Source: Fabrea salina
Taxonomy: Eukaryota > Ciliophora > Heterotrichea > Heterotrichida > Fabreidae
Direction of reading: 5' to 3'
DNA: 26,399 nucleotides
Assembly: GCA_022984795.1 (NCBI GenBank)
Contig: JALIHJ010000092.1
Coordinates: 1 to 26,399 of the forward strand
The notes beneath the pieces were generated by a model, which had not been told where the DNA came from, did no database searches, and saw only the letters and a list, made by a program, of their open reading frames with translations. How positions within the stretch are numbered: position 1 is the stretch's first letter; each line of letters starts with the position of its first letter. A program made the translations under genes and the position numbers. Below are positions 16,689 through 24,708 of this stretch, one piece after another.

Positions 16689-17021
16689 ATGATTACACGA
16701 AGCGGCAAAAAGATTACCCCTCAAAAACACACTAAGTACTCTACCAATGCCAGCATTAAAACTTCTAAGAGGCCCAGTACCCAGAAAAGAAGTGCTTCCA
16801 AACTAGTTCAATGCAAACTAGACCAAACAGAAGACTCACTAACAATCCCTTTGACTCCTGAAACCAGTATCATTAGGGTCCAGACATCCACTCCTCGTTC
16901 TGACCAACCCACTATCAAAAAAGACCTTACTAAAGTCATTGAGTACGCACGCACAAAACTATTTTCCAGCGAACAAACTGGTTCCGAAGAAGACTTCGCT
17001 CCAATGCCTGTTAGGTACTAA
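16689..17021 (+). CDS. Small basic protein with CDK-type phosphosites, unknown
   Basis: 110 aa, not recognised. The N-terminal third is very basic (MITRSGKKITPQKHTK) and the end is acidic (SEEDF). T10 sits in TPQK, a full CDK consensus; T56 and T68 are minimal Thr-Pro sites. RTKL at 88-91 is a bare RxxL that could be a destruction-box core but lacks the usual following Asn. Rich in Ser, Thr and Lys and probably disordered. Lying between a cyclin E-like gene and a cyclin B gene, it might be a CDK substrate or regulator, but position alone is weak evidence. Codon use resembles its neighbours, its own ATG follows a 57-bp spacer, and it stops 21 bp from the convergent FHA gene, all of which support a real gene. 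Confidence 0.65.
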   Translation: MITRSGKKITPQKHTKYSTNASIKTSKRPSTQKRSASKLVQCKLDQTEDSLTIPLTPETSIIRVQTSTPRSDQPTIKKDLTKVIEYARTKLFSSEQTGSEEDFAPMPVRY

Positions 17022-17042
17022 TTAAAGTTATAAGCATAAATA

Positions 17043-18218
17043 TTAACAAACACTTTCCTGAGTAATGTCTCTCAAAGACTGCTCTGAAGGCCTTTCTTTG
17101 TTTTGAAGTCCAAAGCAAGAAAACAGTCCTAGCTTCTTCTGCACACTCAAATTAAGCAAGGTTTTTCCAGCTTGTAGCAGTACTTCGTTGCCTTTTTGGA
17201 TAACTATTGGTTTGTTCACCTTCACTAAAGATCCAAACTTGCTCTTGTTGTCTTCGAAGTATAGTCCTTTTTTGCTCACTCTTATATAAGAGTGCTCTCT
17301 TGAAACTGAAATGTCTGAAAGCTTCACGTCGCACTTGTGACTTCTCCCTAAAGAAAAGTACTTTTTGTTTCCCAAAGAGACTACGTGCAGTGAACTAGGA
17401 GTTTGGTCTTCGTTCAAAGCTTCTAGCACTAGGTACTTGTCTTCTAGCTTGTTTATACTAATCAAGTTGTGCTTTTGGTCTTCGATGCTTATTTGCTCTG
17501 AGAACTTTTGCTTGCATAACTCGCATTCTAGTTTTCCACACAAGTAAGACTGAGTGTCTCGTTTGCGTTTCACAGAAACTTTGCTGCGCAGCCAGTGTCT
17601 CAAGCAACTTAAATGTACAACTGCCATAGTGCCTGAGCACTCACAAGGCTTGATGAGGGGGTCTTCGGTGGAACTTTCTTCAGAAAGGCAAATTCTGCAA
17701 GGAATCTGTTCAGTAGCAAGTTCTACTGTTTGAGTGGCTTGTTGGTGTTTTTGAAGTAGTTCCTGGGCAAGTCCTCCTTTAGGTAGGTCTTTAGCAAAAA
17801 TAAAGGGTTTTTTCTGGTGGGACTTTTTGAATCCTGAGATTTCTAGTACCCTGATTGAAACTCTTCCTAGTCTGATTACATCTCCTTCAGATATCCTGTA
17901 GTCTGACTTGAGCCCTTTTGTGCACATCCAAAGGTCTTCGTACTGGTTTGAGGAGTAGTTGCGGTTGAGACTTGGAGGCTTTATTAGGAAAGAGTTTTGA
18001 GTCTTATGTATAATCCCTATTATCTTTAAGGAGTTTTCTGTGGATTCCGACGGAAGGGGCTGTCGGGAGTAGGATACTTTTAGGTTCTCGCGGTATATAC
18101 AAGTAGTTTCTGCAACCTTAAAACTCCTTTTAGCTAGGTTTTTGGTGTCGTAATCGAAAAGGTCGAATGACTCCTTATTCCAAGTGGAAGCTTTGACATT
18201 CAAGTAAACTTTTGGCAT
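17043..18218 (-). CDS. FHA and RING-CH (MARCH-type) domain protein, probable E3 ligase
   Basis: 391 aa. The middle has a C4HC3 RING-CH finger: C174-x2-C177, C192-x-C194, H202-x2-C205, C232-x2-C235, the class used by MARCH ubiquitin ligases to recruit E2. A C-terminal FHA domain (about 280-365) has the phosphothreonine-reading residues: GRSHKCDV with R292, SREHS at 306-310 and N324 in NKSKFGS. The N-terminal 130 residues resemble the beta-rich leader seen in similar ciliate proteins (SEGDVIRLGRVSIRVLEI). There are no transmembrane helices, unlike most animal MARCH proteins. The likely role is phospho-dependent ubiquitylation. This architecture recurs in ciliates. The start is preceded by TTATATAAAAA on the minus strand. 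Confidence 0.87.
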   Translation of the reverse strand: MPKVYLNVKASTWNKESFDLFDYDTKNLAKRSFKVAETTCIYRENLKVSYSRQPLPSESTENSLKIIGIIHKTQNSFLIKPPSLNRNYSSNQYEDLWMCTKGLKSDYRISEGDVIRLGRVSIRVLEISGFKKSHQKKPFIFAKDLPKGGLAQELLQKHQQATQTVELATEQIPCRICLSEESSTEDPLIKPCECSGTMAVVHLSCLRHWLRSKVSVKRKRDTQSYLCGKLECELCKQKFSEQISIEDQKHNLISINKLEDKYLVLEALNEDQTPSSLHVVSLGNKKYFSLGRSHKCDVKLSDISVSREHSYIRVSKKGLYFEDNKSKFGSLVKVNKPIVIQKGNEVLLQAGKTLLNLSVQKKLGLFSCFGLQNKERPSEQSLRDITQESVC

Positions 18219-18384
18219 TTTTATATAAAATTAAACCTAATTAAATGGCTACAGTGGTTCAGTGGAGACGGTGCACTTTCAACTCTAAACTTCTTAAAGT
18301 TTCGTAAAAGAGTTTTTAAATTCTAAGTTTCCATATTTAACTGCGAAACTTTCAAGGGGCTTCTAACGACAAAAATTCAAATTA
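18219..18384. promoter_or_regulatory. 166-bp divergent intergenic region (FHA-RING / cyclin B)
   Basis: One of the few spacers over 100 bp. TTATATAAAA lies at 18221-18230 next to the FHA gene start. The remainder is AT-rich with no open frame. GCGAAACTTTC near 18343 and TTTCGTAAAAG near 18300 are loosely E2F-like, but I would not call sites from two matches. The extra length could reflect cell-cycle control of cyclin B. Confidence 0.5.
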
Positions 18385-19305
18385 ATGAACTCATCGTTCA
18401 CGTTCCGCAGTGAAAACAAAGAAAACCAGTATCCCCACGCAAAACCAAACCCCCCACCCCAAATAAGAAGGGCCTTTGCCACAGACATCACCAACGCAAT
18501 ACTCAATCCAGACGCAGACACTATTGATCAGCACAATCCTGTTTTCTTAGGAGAATATGCTAAGGACATCTTCTCTTACTTGCACTCTGTAGAGAGTCAC
18601 TACTTGCCTGCTTTCGGTTATATGGCCCAACAGCCTGACGTCAACGAGAAGATGCGAAGCATCTTAGTTGACTGGTTGATTGAAGTTCACTTTAAGTTTA
18701 AGCTGAGCCCTGACTCTATTTACTTAAGTGTCAACTTACTTGACAGGTACCTTGAAAAGCACCCTGTGCCTAGACACAGACTGCAACTGGTAGGGGTGAC
18801 TTCACTTATGATAGCTTGTAAGTACGAAGAAATAATAGCCCCTGAAGTCAAAGACTACGTCTATATCACAGACAACGCTTACACTTACCAAGAAGTTCTG
18901 GACATGGAGAAGTCTATTCTCAGGGCTCTTGACTTCGACGTTACTGTGCCTACAGCTTACACCTTTTTGATGCGCTACAATCGACTTCAAGGGGGCAGTG
19001 AAAGTGTGTTTTACTTAGCTCAGTACTCGATAGAGTTGGGACTTGTAGAGTACCAGATGCTGAGGTACTCCCCTGCCTTGTTTGCAGGCAGTGCTCTGTA
19101 CTTAGCTAATAGGATGCTTGGAGCGGAACCCTGGCCTAAGGTTTTGCAAAGCAACTCGCCTTTTAAAGAACACAACTTGAAAGAATGTGCTAAAGACCTG
19201 TTCTTACTTATGCAGTGCTCTGAAAAGTCAAGTTTGCAAGCAGTTAAAAAGAAGTTCTCTCAGTCTAAATACTTGGGAGTCAGCCAAATCAGACCTCAGG
19301 CTTAA
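18385..19305 (+). CDS. B-type mitotic cyclin
   Basis: 306 aa. The N-terminus carries a KEN box (residues 12-14, in SENKENQ) and a destruction-box-like RRAFATDITN at 28-37, resembling plant RRALGDITN but with one extra residue and Ala/Phe in place of Leu. Both are recognised by the APC/C for mitotic destruction. The cyclin box is complete: RSILVDWLIEVHFKFKL, LLDRYL, LQLVGVTSLMIACKYEEI, then DMEKSILRALDFDVTVPTA and a full second fold. The short N-terminus gives a compact protein compared with animal cyclin B. It should bind and activate a CDK1-like kinase. SF-assemblin follows on the same strand 29 bp away. Confidence 0.92.
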   Translation: MNSSFTFRSENKENQYPHAKPNPPPQIRRAFATDITNAILNPDADTIDQHNPVFLGEYAKDIFSYLHSVESHYLPAFGYMAQQPDVNEKMRSILVDWLIEVHFKFKLSPDSIYLSVNLLDRYLEKHPVPRHRLQLVGVTSLMIACKYEEIIAPEVKDYVYITDNAYTYQEVLDMEKSILRALDFDVTVPTAYTFLMRYNRLQGGSESVFYLAQYSIELGLVEYQMLRYSPALFAGSALYLANRMLGAEPWPKVLQSNSPFKEHNLKECAKDLFLLMQCSEKSSLQAVKKKFSQSKYLGVSQIRPQA

Positions 19306-19334
19306 TGTATAAGTTAATCTGGTATAAGTTAAAA

Positions 19335-20048
19335 ATGAGCAAAGTCCCCCGAATTAAAAGGATTTCTGAACGCTTAAGTGACTTGCAAGTTTCAGTTCAG
19401 AACAACGAGTCTTTAAAGACCTTGAGTTTGCTGCGTAAATGTGAAGTCTTAGAACAGAACCTTTTCCAAACCCAAGACTCCTACTCTCAAAAATTCAAGT
19501 TTTTAGAAGAAAAAGTCACTAAGTTGCAAAAAGCTTTTGAAAACCAAATAACAACTAAACAAGAACTTTTCGAACACAAAGTTTCTGAGCTACAAGAACT
19601 CCATAACTCACTTAGTCACCTAGAACATTTGCCCCAACACAGGGTTTCTAAGCTAACACAGGAAAAAGCCAACTACATACTGCGAAGCATCGACCAAGAA
19701 AAGCAATACAGGAACTATGCTGTTGAATCAGTTCTTGAGCCTCTCAGTAAACGCTCGCAAAAACTGCAAACTGTACTTCAAAACGAAGTACTTGAAAGGA
19801 AACACTTGTTAAGTGGCTTCTCAAGCAACTTAAACTACCAAGCTGCCCAAACTCAACAAATACTACACAGCGAACAGCAAAATAGACAAGAAAACCAAAA
19901 TGCCATATTAAACCTAATTCAAGAAGTAATGCTCCAACTAGAACAAGAAATCCTGGACGAAAAGGCTTCTAGAGAGTACTCACAAGAAACACTGCTTAAC
20001 TTGCTAGAAGAAACCTGCACAAACCTTAAGTCTTTAATGGGTTGTTAG
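19335..20048 (+). CDS. SF-assemblin family coiled-coil protein
   Basis: 237 aa from the Met of MSKVPRIKRISERL. An in-frame ATG at 19305 overlaps the cyclin stop (TAATG), but its ten extra residues do not look like the family and AAAA precedes the second ATG. A non-helical basic head is followed by nearly continuous coiled coil (SERLSDLQVSVQNNESLKTL..., LRKCEVLEQNL), the pattern of SF-assemblin and beta-giardin. These polymerise into 2-nm filaments in striated rootlets at basal bodies. Heterotrichs have rootlet fibres beneath their rows of cilia. The last codon abuts the stop of the convergent NEMF gene with no base between. Confidence 0.85.
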   Translation: MSKVPRIKRISERLSDLQVSVQNNESLKTLSLLRKCEVLEQNLFQTQDSYSQKFKFLEEKVTKLQKAFENQITTKQELFEHKVSELQELHNSLSHLEHLPQHRVSKLTQEKANYILRSIDQEKQYRNYAVESVLEPLSKRSQKLQTVLQNEVLERKHLLSGFSSNLNYQAAQTQQILHSEQQNRQENQNAILNLIQEVMLQLEQEILDEKASREYSQETLLNLLEETCTNLKSLMGC

Positions 20049-22726
20049 TTACTTCTTTTTAGCTCCTGGAATATTCACAGTTACTTTACCAGGCAAAACT
20101 GTAATTAACTCAATTTCAGTCATAGCTTTGATGAGTTGTTTTTCTATTTCGTTTGTTTCTGACATGTTCATCCACGAGTAAGTTATGCTGCTAACTGCTT
20201 TGCCCTTTTTAGTGTTTCCTGGAGTTAGTTTGGCTCGGAACTTAAAGTTGTTTGTAGCTGATGTTGGACCGCACATAGGAATGCAGTATAGCAGAGTGTC
20301 TTCAGAAAGGGGTTTTCCAGTGAGGGTTTCGGTTTCTTCCATGGACTTGATTTCTTCTTCTCCGAGAAGGTTTTCTTCTTCTAGGATTTGTTTGACTTCT
20401 TTGGACTCTTTTTCTTCTTTGGACTCTTCTGGTTCCTTTGGCTCCTGTGGCTCCTGTGGTTCTTGTGGCTCCTGTGGCTCCTGTGGCTCCTGTGATTCCT
20501 GTGGTTCCTGTGGTTCCTGTGGTTGTTTTGACTCCTCCGGTTGTTTTTCTTCTTGCAAGTTTTGGTTACCACCTATTTCTTTTGCACCCAACAACTGCAT
20601 CCTGAGTTTCCTAGACTCTTCATCCATATGTCCATACTTTTCCTGGGCTTTTTTGAGTTTGCGAGCTTGTTTCTTTGTGAGTTGTTTTTGTTTGAGTTCG
20701 GCTTTTTGTTCAGCTTTTTCCTGTTTAGCTTTTTTATCAGGTTTAGTTTGTTTAGGTTGTTGTTTAGGCTTAACAGGTGCAGAGGTGTCTATGTAGAACT
20801 CTTCGCCTTCTGCGTCTTCTTCTACCCAGTGCTCCATAGTTTCTTGGTCAGGAACTAAGTTTTCTTGTTTGTGTCTGGCTAAAGAGTCTTCTCCTAACTT
20901 AAACAGAAGCACTAAACTCATTTCTAGTCTTGAAGGACGCAGGTAGTTCTTTTTGCCCCTTATCATGAAACTCCCAGTTTTGAGGTAAAGCCCTGTTGGT
21001 GCAGTCTTCGAAACTTGGTGCGCATGTACCCACCAAGCTGGAGATATTACTTTGTTAGTCCAAGCTTGACTTAAACTCACACAAAAAATCCCTGTTTCTT
21101 CCAGCGTCTTCACAGGCACAGGGGCTCCGGAGGGGTTTTTGATGACTGTAGAACTTGCACCAGCTATGTCTGCATGGACGTACACGTCGCCTTTCCTCAT
21201 GTACTTTTTAACTATCATTTCGTTTTGTTGGGCGTCTTTGCCTGAAATGATTAAATAGTTTTCAGAAGAAACAAACCAGTTAAACTTTTCCCACCAAAAA
21301 GTTTTCCTCATAGCTCGGATTCCAGTTCCTATTTTCATCTGTTGTTTTTTCAACTCGATTTTAGCTTTTTTTTCGGCTTCTTTGATGACTTGTTGCATGG
21401 CGTTTTTGGTTTTGTGTTCTTTGCTTACTGCGTGTTTTTTCTGTGAGTAGTAGTCACTTGCGTTCTGGAAAGCTGTTTTGTAGATGTGTATTTTCACAGT
21501 GAGGTCTTCGTTGGTTTCTTGGTCTGTGAGTTTAACGCAGACTGCGTTTTTGTCGAGTTTAAGAGACTCAATGAGTGCAGCGTAAGGGTTGCCTTTGTTT
21601 TTTTCTTCAATGATTATCCTCCACAACTCGGTCCAGTTGAGTCCAGCTTCGATGCACTGCTTCATGATTCCGCAGAGTCCGTCTATTTCTTCAAGGTGTT
21701 CTTCGATGAGTCTGGCTTTTCTTTGGTTGGCAGTTTGTTCGTTTTGGAGTGCATCAACTCTTTTTTGTTGGTCTTGTTCGATTTTGCGTTTCTTTTTCCA
21801 CACAGCGTCTTCTTGTTTTTCCTGGGCTATTTCAGACTTTTCTTTTTCTAGAAAAGTGAAGTAGTGGTCTATAGCTCTGTCAAAGCTTTCTAGGGTTTCT
21901 GTTTGAAGCTCTTCGTACTGAATGAAGTTTGTTGGGTTGAACTCTGAGTACCTTTTTTCAGTTTCTTTTTGTTTAAATACAAGCACTCCTTGTGGGTTCT
22001 CTGTGGCTTGTTGTACAGCTTCTTGACCAGCACTCATGGCCTTCTGGAGCAGTTCTGGGTCGATTTCTGAAACCTTTTTGTTGGGGGACTTCATTCCGGC
22101 GGCTTTTAAACAGTGTTCGGCTAAAGGGAAGTGCATGTAAGGACAGAGTTGGCACAAGAGTTGTTTGTAGTTGATGGACTTTTTGGAGTTAGAAAGTATG
22201 TTTTGGGCTTTTTCTTGGACTTGGTGGGTTTCAAGGACTTCGCCTGCAGTTAAGTTGGCAGCGTAGTCGAAAGGGTAGACTTCTCCCTTTGCGTACCTTA
22301 CGTCTTCGTCGAACTGGTGGCTTCTAAGTAAGGTCAGTATTGAAAAGTTCTGGTCTGTTAGCAAAATGTTTCCTGAAGCGTAGAGTTCCAGTATTACATG
22401 GAAGACCTCTTCGCCTACACTAAAGCCCATGTCAACTACTCGGTCCAAACGTTGATGTGGAGTAGTCTTCTAGTTCGAAGGTGTTTTCTTAGTTTAGAAG
22501 TAAAAGGAGAAGGCGCTAGGGGTTTTTCTCTAGAGTATTCTGTTGTGTGGAACCTCACTCCTGTTTCTATCAGTAAAAATGCCTTGAAGTCGGGCTTCGA
22601 GAACTTAAGCACGAAAAGTCTAGGCGAAATGTCGTAGATGTTGGCAAGGCGCAAACCCACTAGAAACTGGAGGTTGCTTACTTGGGCCCGCACGTCTAGT
22701 GAGGACATTCTGTTTTTGGCACTCAT
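20049..22726 (-). CDS. NEMF: NEMF/Rqc2 (NFACT) ribosome quality control protein; one-base frame break
   Basis: About 892 aa. The N-terminal frame (22726 to about 22450) reads the NFACT-N start: [32 protein letters not shown] and KHLRTRRL. The second frame continues LDRVVDMGF, with the DR pair that in Rqc2 is needed for CAT-tailing. Next come long coiled coils, NFACT-R ([34 protein letters not shown]) and NFACT-C ([25 protein letters not shown]). NEMF/Rqc2 binds stalled 60S subunits, recruits the ligase Listerin and templates Ala/Thr tails. The frame break lies at the AAA run 22447-22449, one codon before the DR motif. It needs one extra base, and no 15-17 nt intron fits. Most likely an assembly deletion. 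Confidence 0.9.
20431..20523 (-). repeat. 9-bp coding repeat (Gln-Glu-Pro)n in NEMF
   Basis: About ten copies of a 9-bp unit (TCCTGTGGC on the plus strand) encode Q-E-P, with occasional Q-E-S and K-E-P, in the acidic linker between NFACT-R and NFACT-C. The frame is kept throughout. The copy number is likely to vary between strains through slippage. Confidence 0.85.
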
Positions 22727-22741
22727 ATTGATTATATAAAA
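22727..22741. promoter_or_regulatory. 15-bp divergent spacer with TTATATAAAA
   Basis: ATTGATTATATAAAA separates the NEMF and actin-like start codons. TTATATAAAA at 22732-22741 touches the plus-strand ATG, just as at 3898-3907, giving two independent copies of the same 10-mer in the same position. Confidence 0.6.
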
Positions 22742-23868
22742 ATGGAACTAGAAGAGCAAGCAGTTATCGTTCTGGATGTTGGAACTTACTCAAGCAAGTG
22801 CGGCTTTGCAGGGGACGACGCTCCACGGGCAGTGTTCAAAACCCAAGTAGGCAGACCCCGCGTTGCAGGAATTATGGTGGGCTTAGAAATGAGGGACGCT
22901 TACGTAGGTACTGACGCAGTGTCCAACAGAGGAGTCCTGGACATTTCTTACCCAGTGCAAAACCGCACTGTTACAAACTGGGACGACATGACTAAGATCT
23001 GGCACAACGCTTTTTACCAAGAACTCCAAGTGGCGCCTGAAGAGCACCCAGTGCTTTTGTCAGAGCCCCGTTGACTTCAGCTAAGGACAAAGAAAAAGTC
23101 ATGGAACTGATGTTTGAAGACTTCAGTGTGCCTGCTTACTACGGCTGCATGGCTCCTGCTTTAGGACTGTTTGCTACAGGAGCTACAACTGGGCTAGCTG
23201 TGGACTCTGGAGAAGGAGGTACCCACACAGTTCCTGTGTACGAAGGCTACAGTTGCGTCCATGCAATCAACAGTTTGAAGTTTTCTGGAGAAGCTTTGAC
23301 TAGGCACTTGCGTAACGCTACAGACGAAAGAGGGTACTCGTTTACTACTCCAAAAGACTTGGACATTGTAAGGGACATTAAAGAAAGACTCTGCAACATC
23401 AGTGAGGACTACTCAACCGAACTCAAGAACGAAGAAGAAAGTGCCCAGTGCGATATGTTTTACGAACTGCCTAGCAAGCACACAATCCTAGTTAAAGGCG
23501 AAAGGTTCAAGTCAGCCGAAGCTTTGTTTAAGCCTGAACTGTTTGGAATCAAAGACGACGGAATCCACCACAAAGTCTTCCAAAGCATAATGAAGTGCGA
23601 CCAAGACATCAGAAAAGACATGTACTCTAAAATCCTTTTAGTGGGAGGCACTACTTTGTTGCCAGGCTTAAAAGAAAGACTTAGGAAAGAAGTTTTGGGA
23701 CTGGCTCCAGTAGGAACTAGGCCTCAGGTTGTGGACCCGCCTGAAAGGGAGTACAGTGTTTGGGAAGGCGGGTCTATTTTGGCGAGTCTCAATACTTTCC
23801 ATCACATGTGCATTACCAAAGAAAAGTATGAAGAACATGGCTTCAGAATCATTCATTACAAGTGTTAA
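22742..23868 (+). CDS. Divergent actin; one-base frame break
   Basis: With the break bridged it is 375 aa, exactly conventional actin length. ATP-site motifs are recognisable: [23 protein letters not shown] (phosphate loop 1; usual DNGSG is DVGTY), [20 protein letters not shown] (loop 2) and [10 protein letters not shown]. It ends HYKC without the usual final Phe. Many normally invariant residues differ (the DNase-loop region reads [17 protein letters not shown]), so it is a divergent actin rather than the main one; ciliates keep several such copies, some ciliary. The break at the C4 run 23066-23069 lies inside the otherwise clean actin pattern HPVLLSE-[A/P]-PLT and needs one extra base. An intron of 15-17 nt does not fit. 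Probably an assembly error; otherwise a pseudogene or frameshift site. The stop overlaps the MYG1 remnant by 4 bp. Confidence 0.85.
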
Positions 23869-24708
23869 ACTAACGACTGTTCTGCCATCTTAAGCGCACT
23901 TTCTCTTGACTCAGCTATTCCTAAGTGGCCGTTGTTATGCACGTACTTAGCTCCTTTAATTCCGCTTTTCAGTTCTAAGTCTAGCCCAGACAACCCACGC
24001 CACTCACTTGGCAAGAACTTGTGTGACTGAGAAGAAGCGTTTCTGCCTAAGCTCTGTACCACCCATCTTTCACTGTCTTTAAACACACAAAAGTCAATTC
24101 GTGGGTAACCTTGCTTCATTAAGTAGTAAGCATAAGTCTTCCAGGGGCACTTTTTGTTGAGCACCAAGATTTTACCACTGCGGTGGTAGATTTTCCTTTT
24201 CTTGAAGCACTCAAATATTATGTCAAGCGAAGGAATCCAAAGTTCCTTTTCGTGTAGAATTATTTCTCTTAAGTATTGGTTAACTGAATCACTGGCTTTT
24301 TGGAACTTTTCTTGTTGAGTTGAGTTTTGGAAGTTAATTAAGTCAGCTTTTCTGGCTAGTGAAGTAAAGTCTTGGTAGTTAAGTTTTTTCTTACAGCAAA
24401 TCTGCACGTTAAGTGGTTCTATGGAGTCAATTCGAACTTTTTCTGAGAGTAGGTCTAGTTTTAAGGGGTTTCTTATTTTGCTTATGTTGGCTACTGCTTC
24501 TTTGCCGTGGTCTTGGTAAACTAAGCTTGAGAGAGACTACTGTGGTTTGTGGTCGCTTCAAACCCAGAAGTCTGATTAAAAACTACCATAAGTTCCCATT
24601 CCAACTAAGGCGTCGGCATCCTTGGTCAGTTATTTTTTGAGTCTTTGAAGAGCTTTGTGTTTCTGAGTATAGTGCAACCAAAGTAAACCTCGTCAAAGGA
24701 AATGCTTC
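23865..24708 (-). pseudogene. MYG1: MYG1 (UPF0160) exonuclease-family pseudogene, 5' half decayed
   Basis: The 3' half is still open: GKEAVANISKI, KKCPWKTYAYYLM, SERWVVQSLG, FLPSEWRGLSGLDLE, SGIKGAKYVHNNGHLG and ALKMAEQSL closely follow the MYG1 C-terminus (CPWKEHLY, WRIQCVP, LPEPWRGLRD, SGIPGCIFVHASGFIGG, ALSMARATL). Upstream, family pieces occur in scattered frames: DEVYFGCTILRNTKLFKDSK near 24690-24620, DADALV and GTY near 24620-24590, DH near 24555 and LSSLVYQDHGKE near 24525. They are broken by stops (for example near 24627 and 24560) and at least two frame changes. The DHH-type catalytic motif cannot be read intact. Four or more lesions in 200 bp exceed what one assembly error explains. 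The Met at 24407 is an internal residue, so the 180-aa frame is not a complete gene. Confidence 0.75.
24572..24586 (-). other. 15-nt intron relic inside the MYG1 pseudogene
   Basis: GTAGTTTTTAATCAG (minus strand) has GT-AG ends, contains an in-frame TAA, and its removal joins GTY to an Asp codon, giving the family's (V/T)YD motif. The size is the classic heterotrich intron length. This suggests the locus was once a spliced gene. Confidence 0.6.

Noticed and set aside
18255-18265. TGGTTCAGTGG, matching a tRNA box A
   Set aside because: No box B (GGTTCRANNCC) follows at tRNA distance and no cloverleaf can be paired.
19305-19334. Upstream ATG for SF-assemblin overlapping the cyclin stop (TAATG)
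   Set aside because: The ten extra residues do not resemble the family head, and the ATG at 19335 has the usual AT-rich lead.
20185-20796. Plus-strand 203-codon Cys/Gly/Ser-rich frame
   Set aside because: Antisense of the NEMF acidic linker; its CGSCGS pattern is simply the complement of the QEP repeat.
22434-22451. 15-nt GT-AG word at the NEMF frame break
   Set aside because: Removing 15 nt does not change frame and would delete the conserved DR motif.
23061-23075. Programmed -1 frameshifting as the explanation for the actin and NEMF breaks
   Set aside because: Neither site has a canonical X-XXY-YYZ heptamer with a following pseudoknot that I can see; homopolymer error is simpler. Kept only as an alternative.
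24413-24640. Plus-strand 75-codon hydrophobic frame
   Set aside because: Antisense of the MYG1 pseudogene, whose family motifs are on the minus strand.
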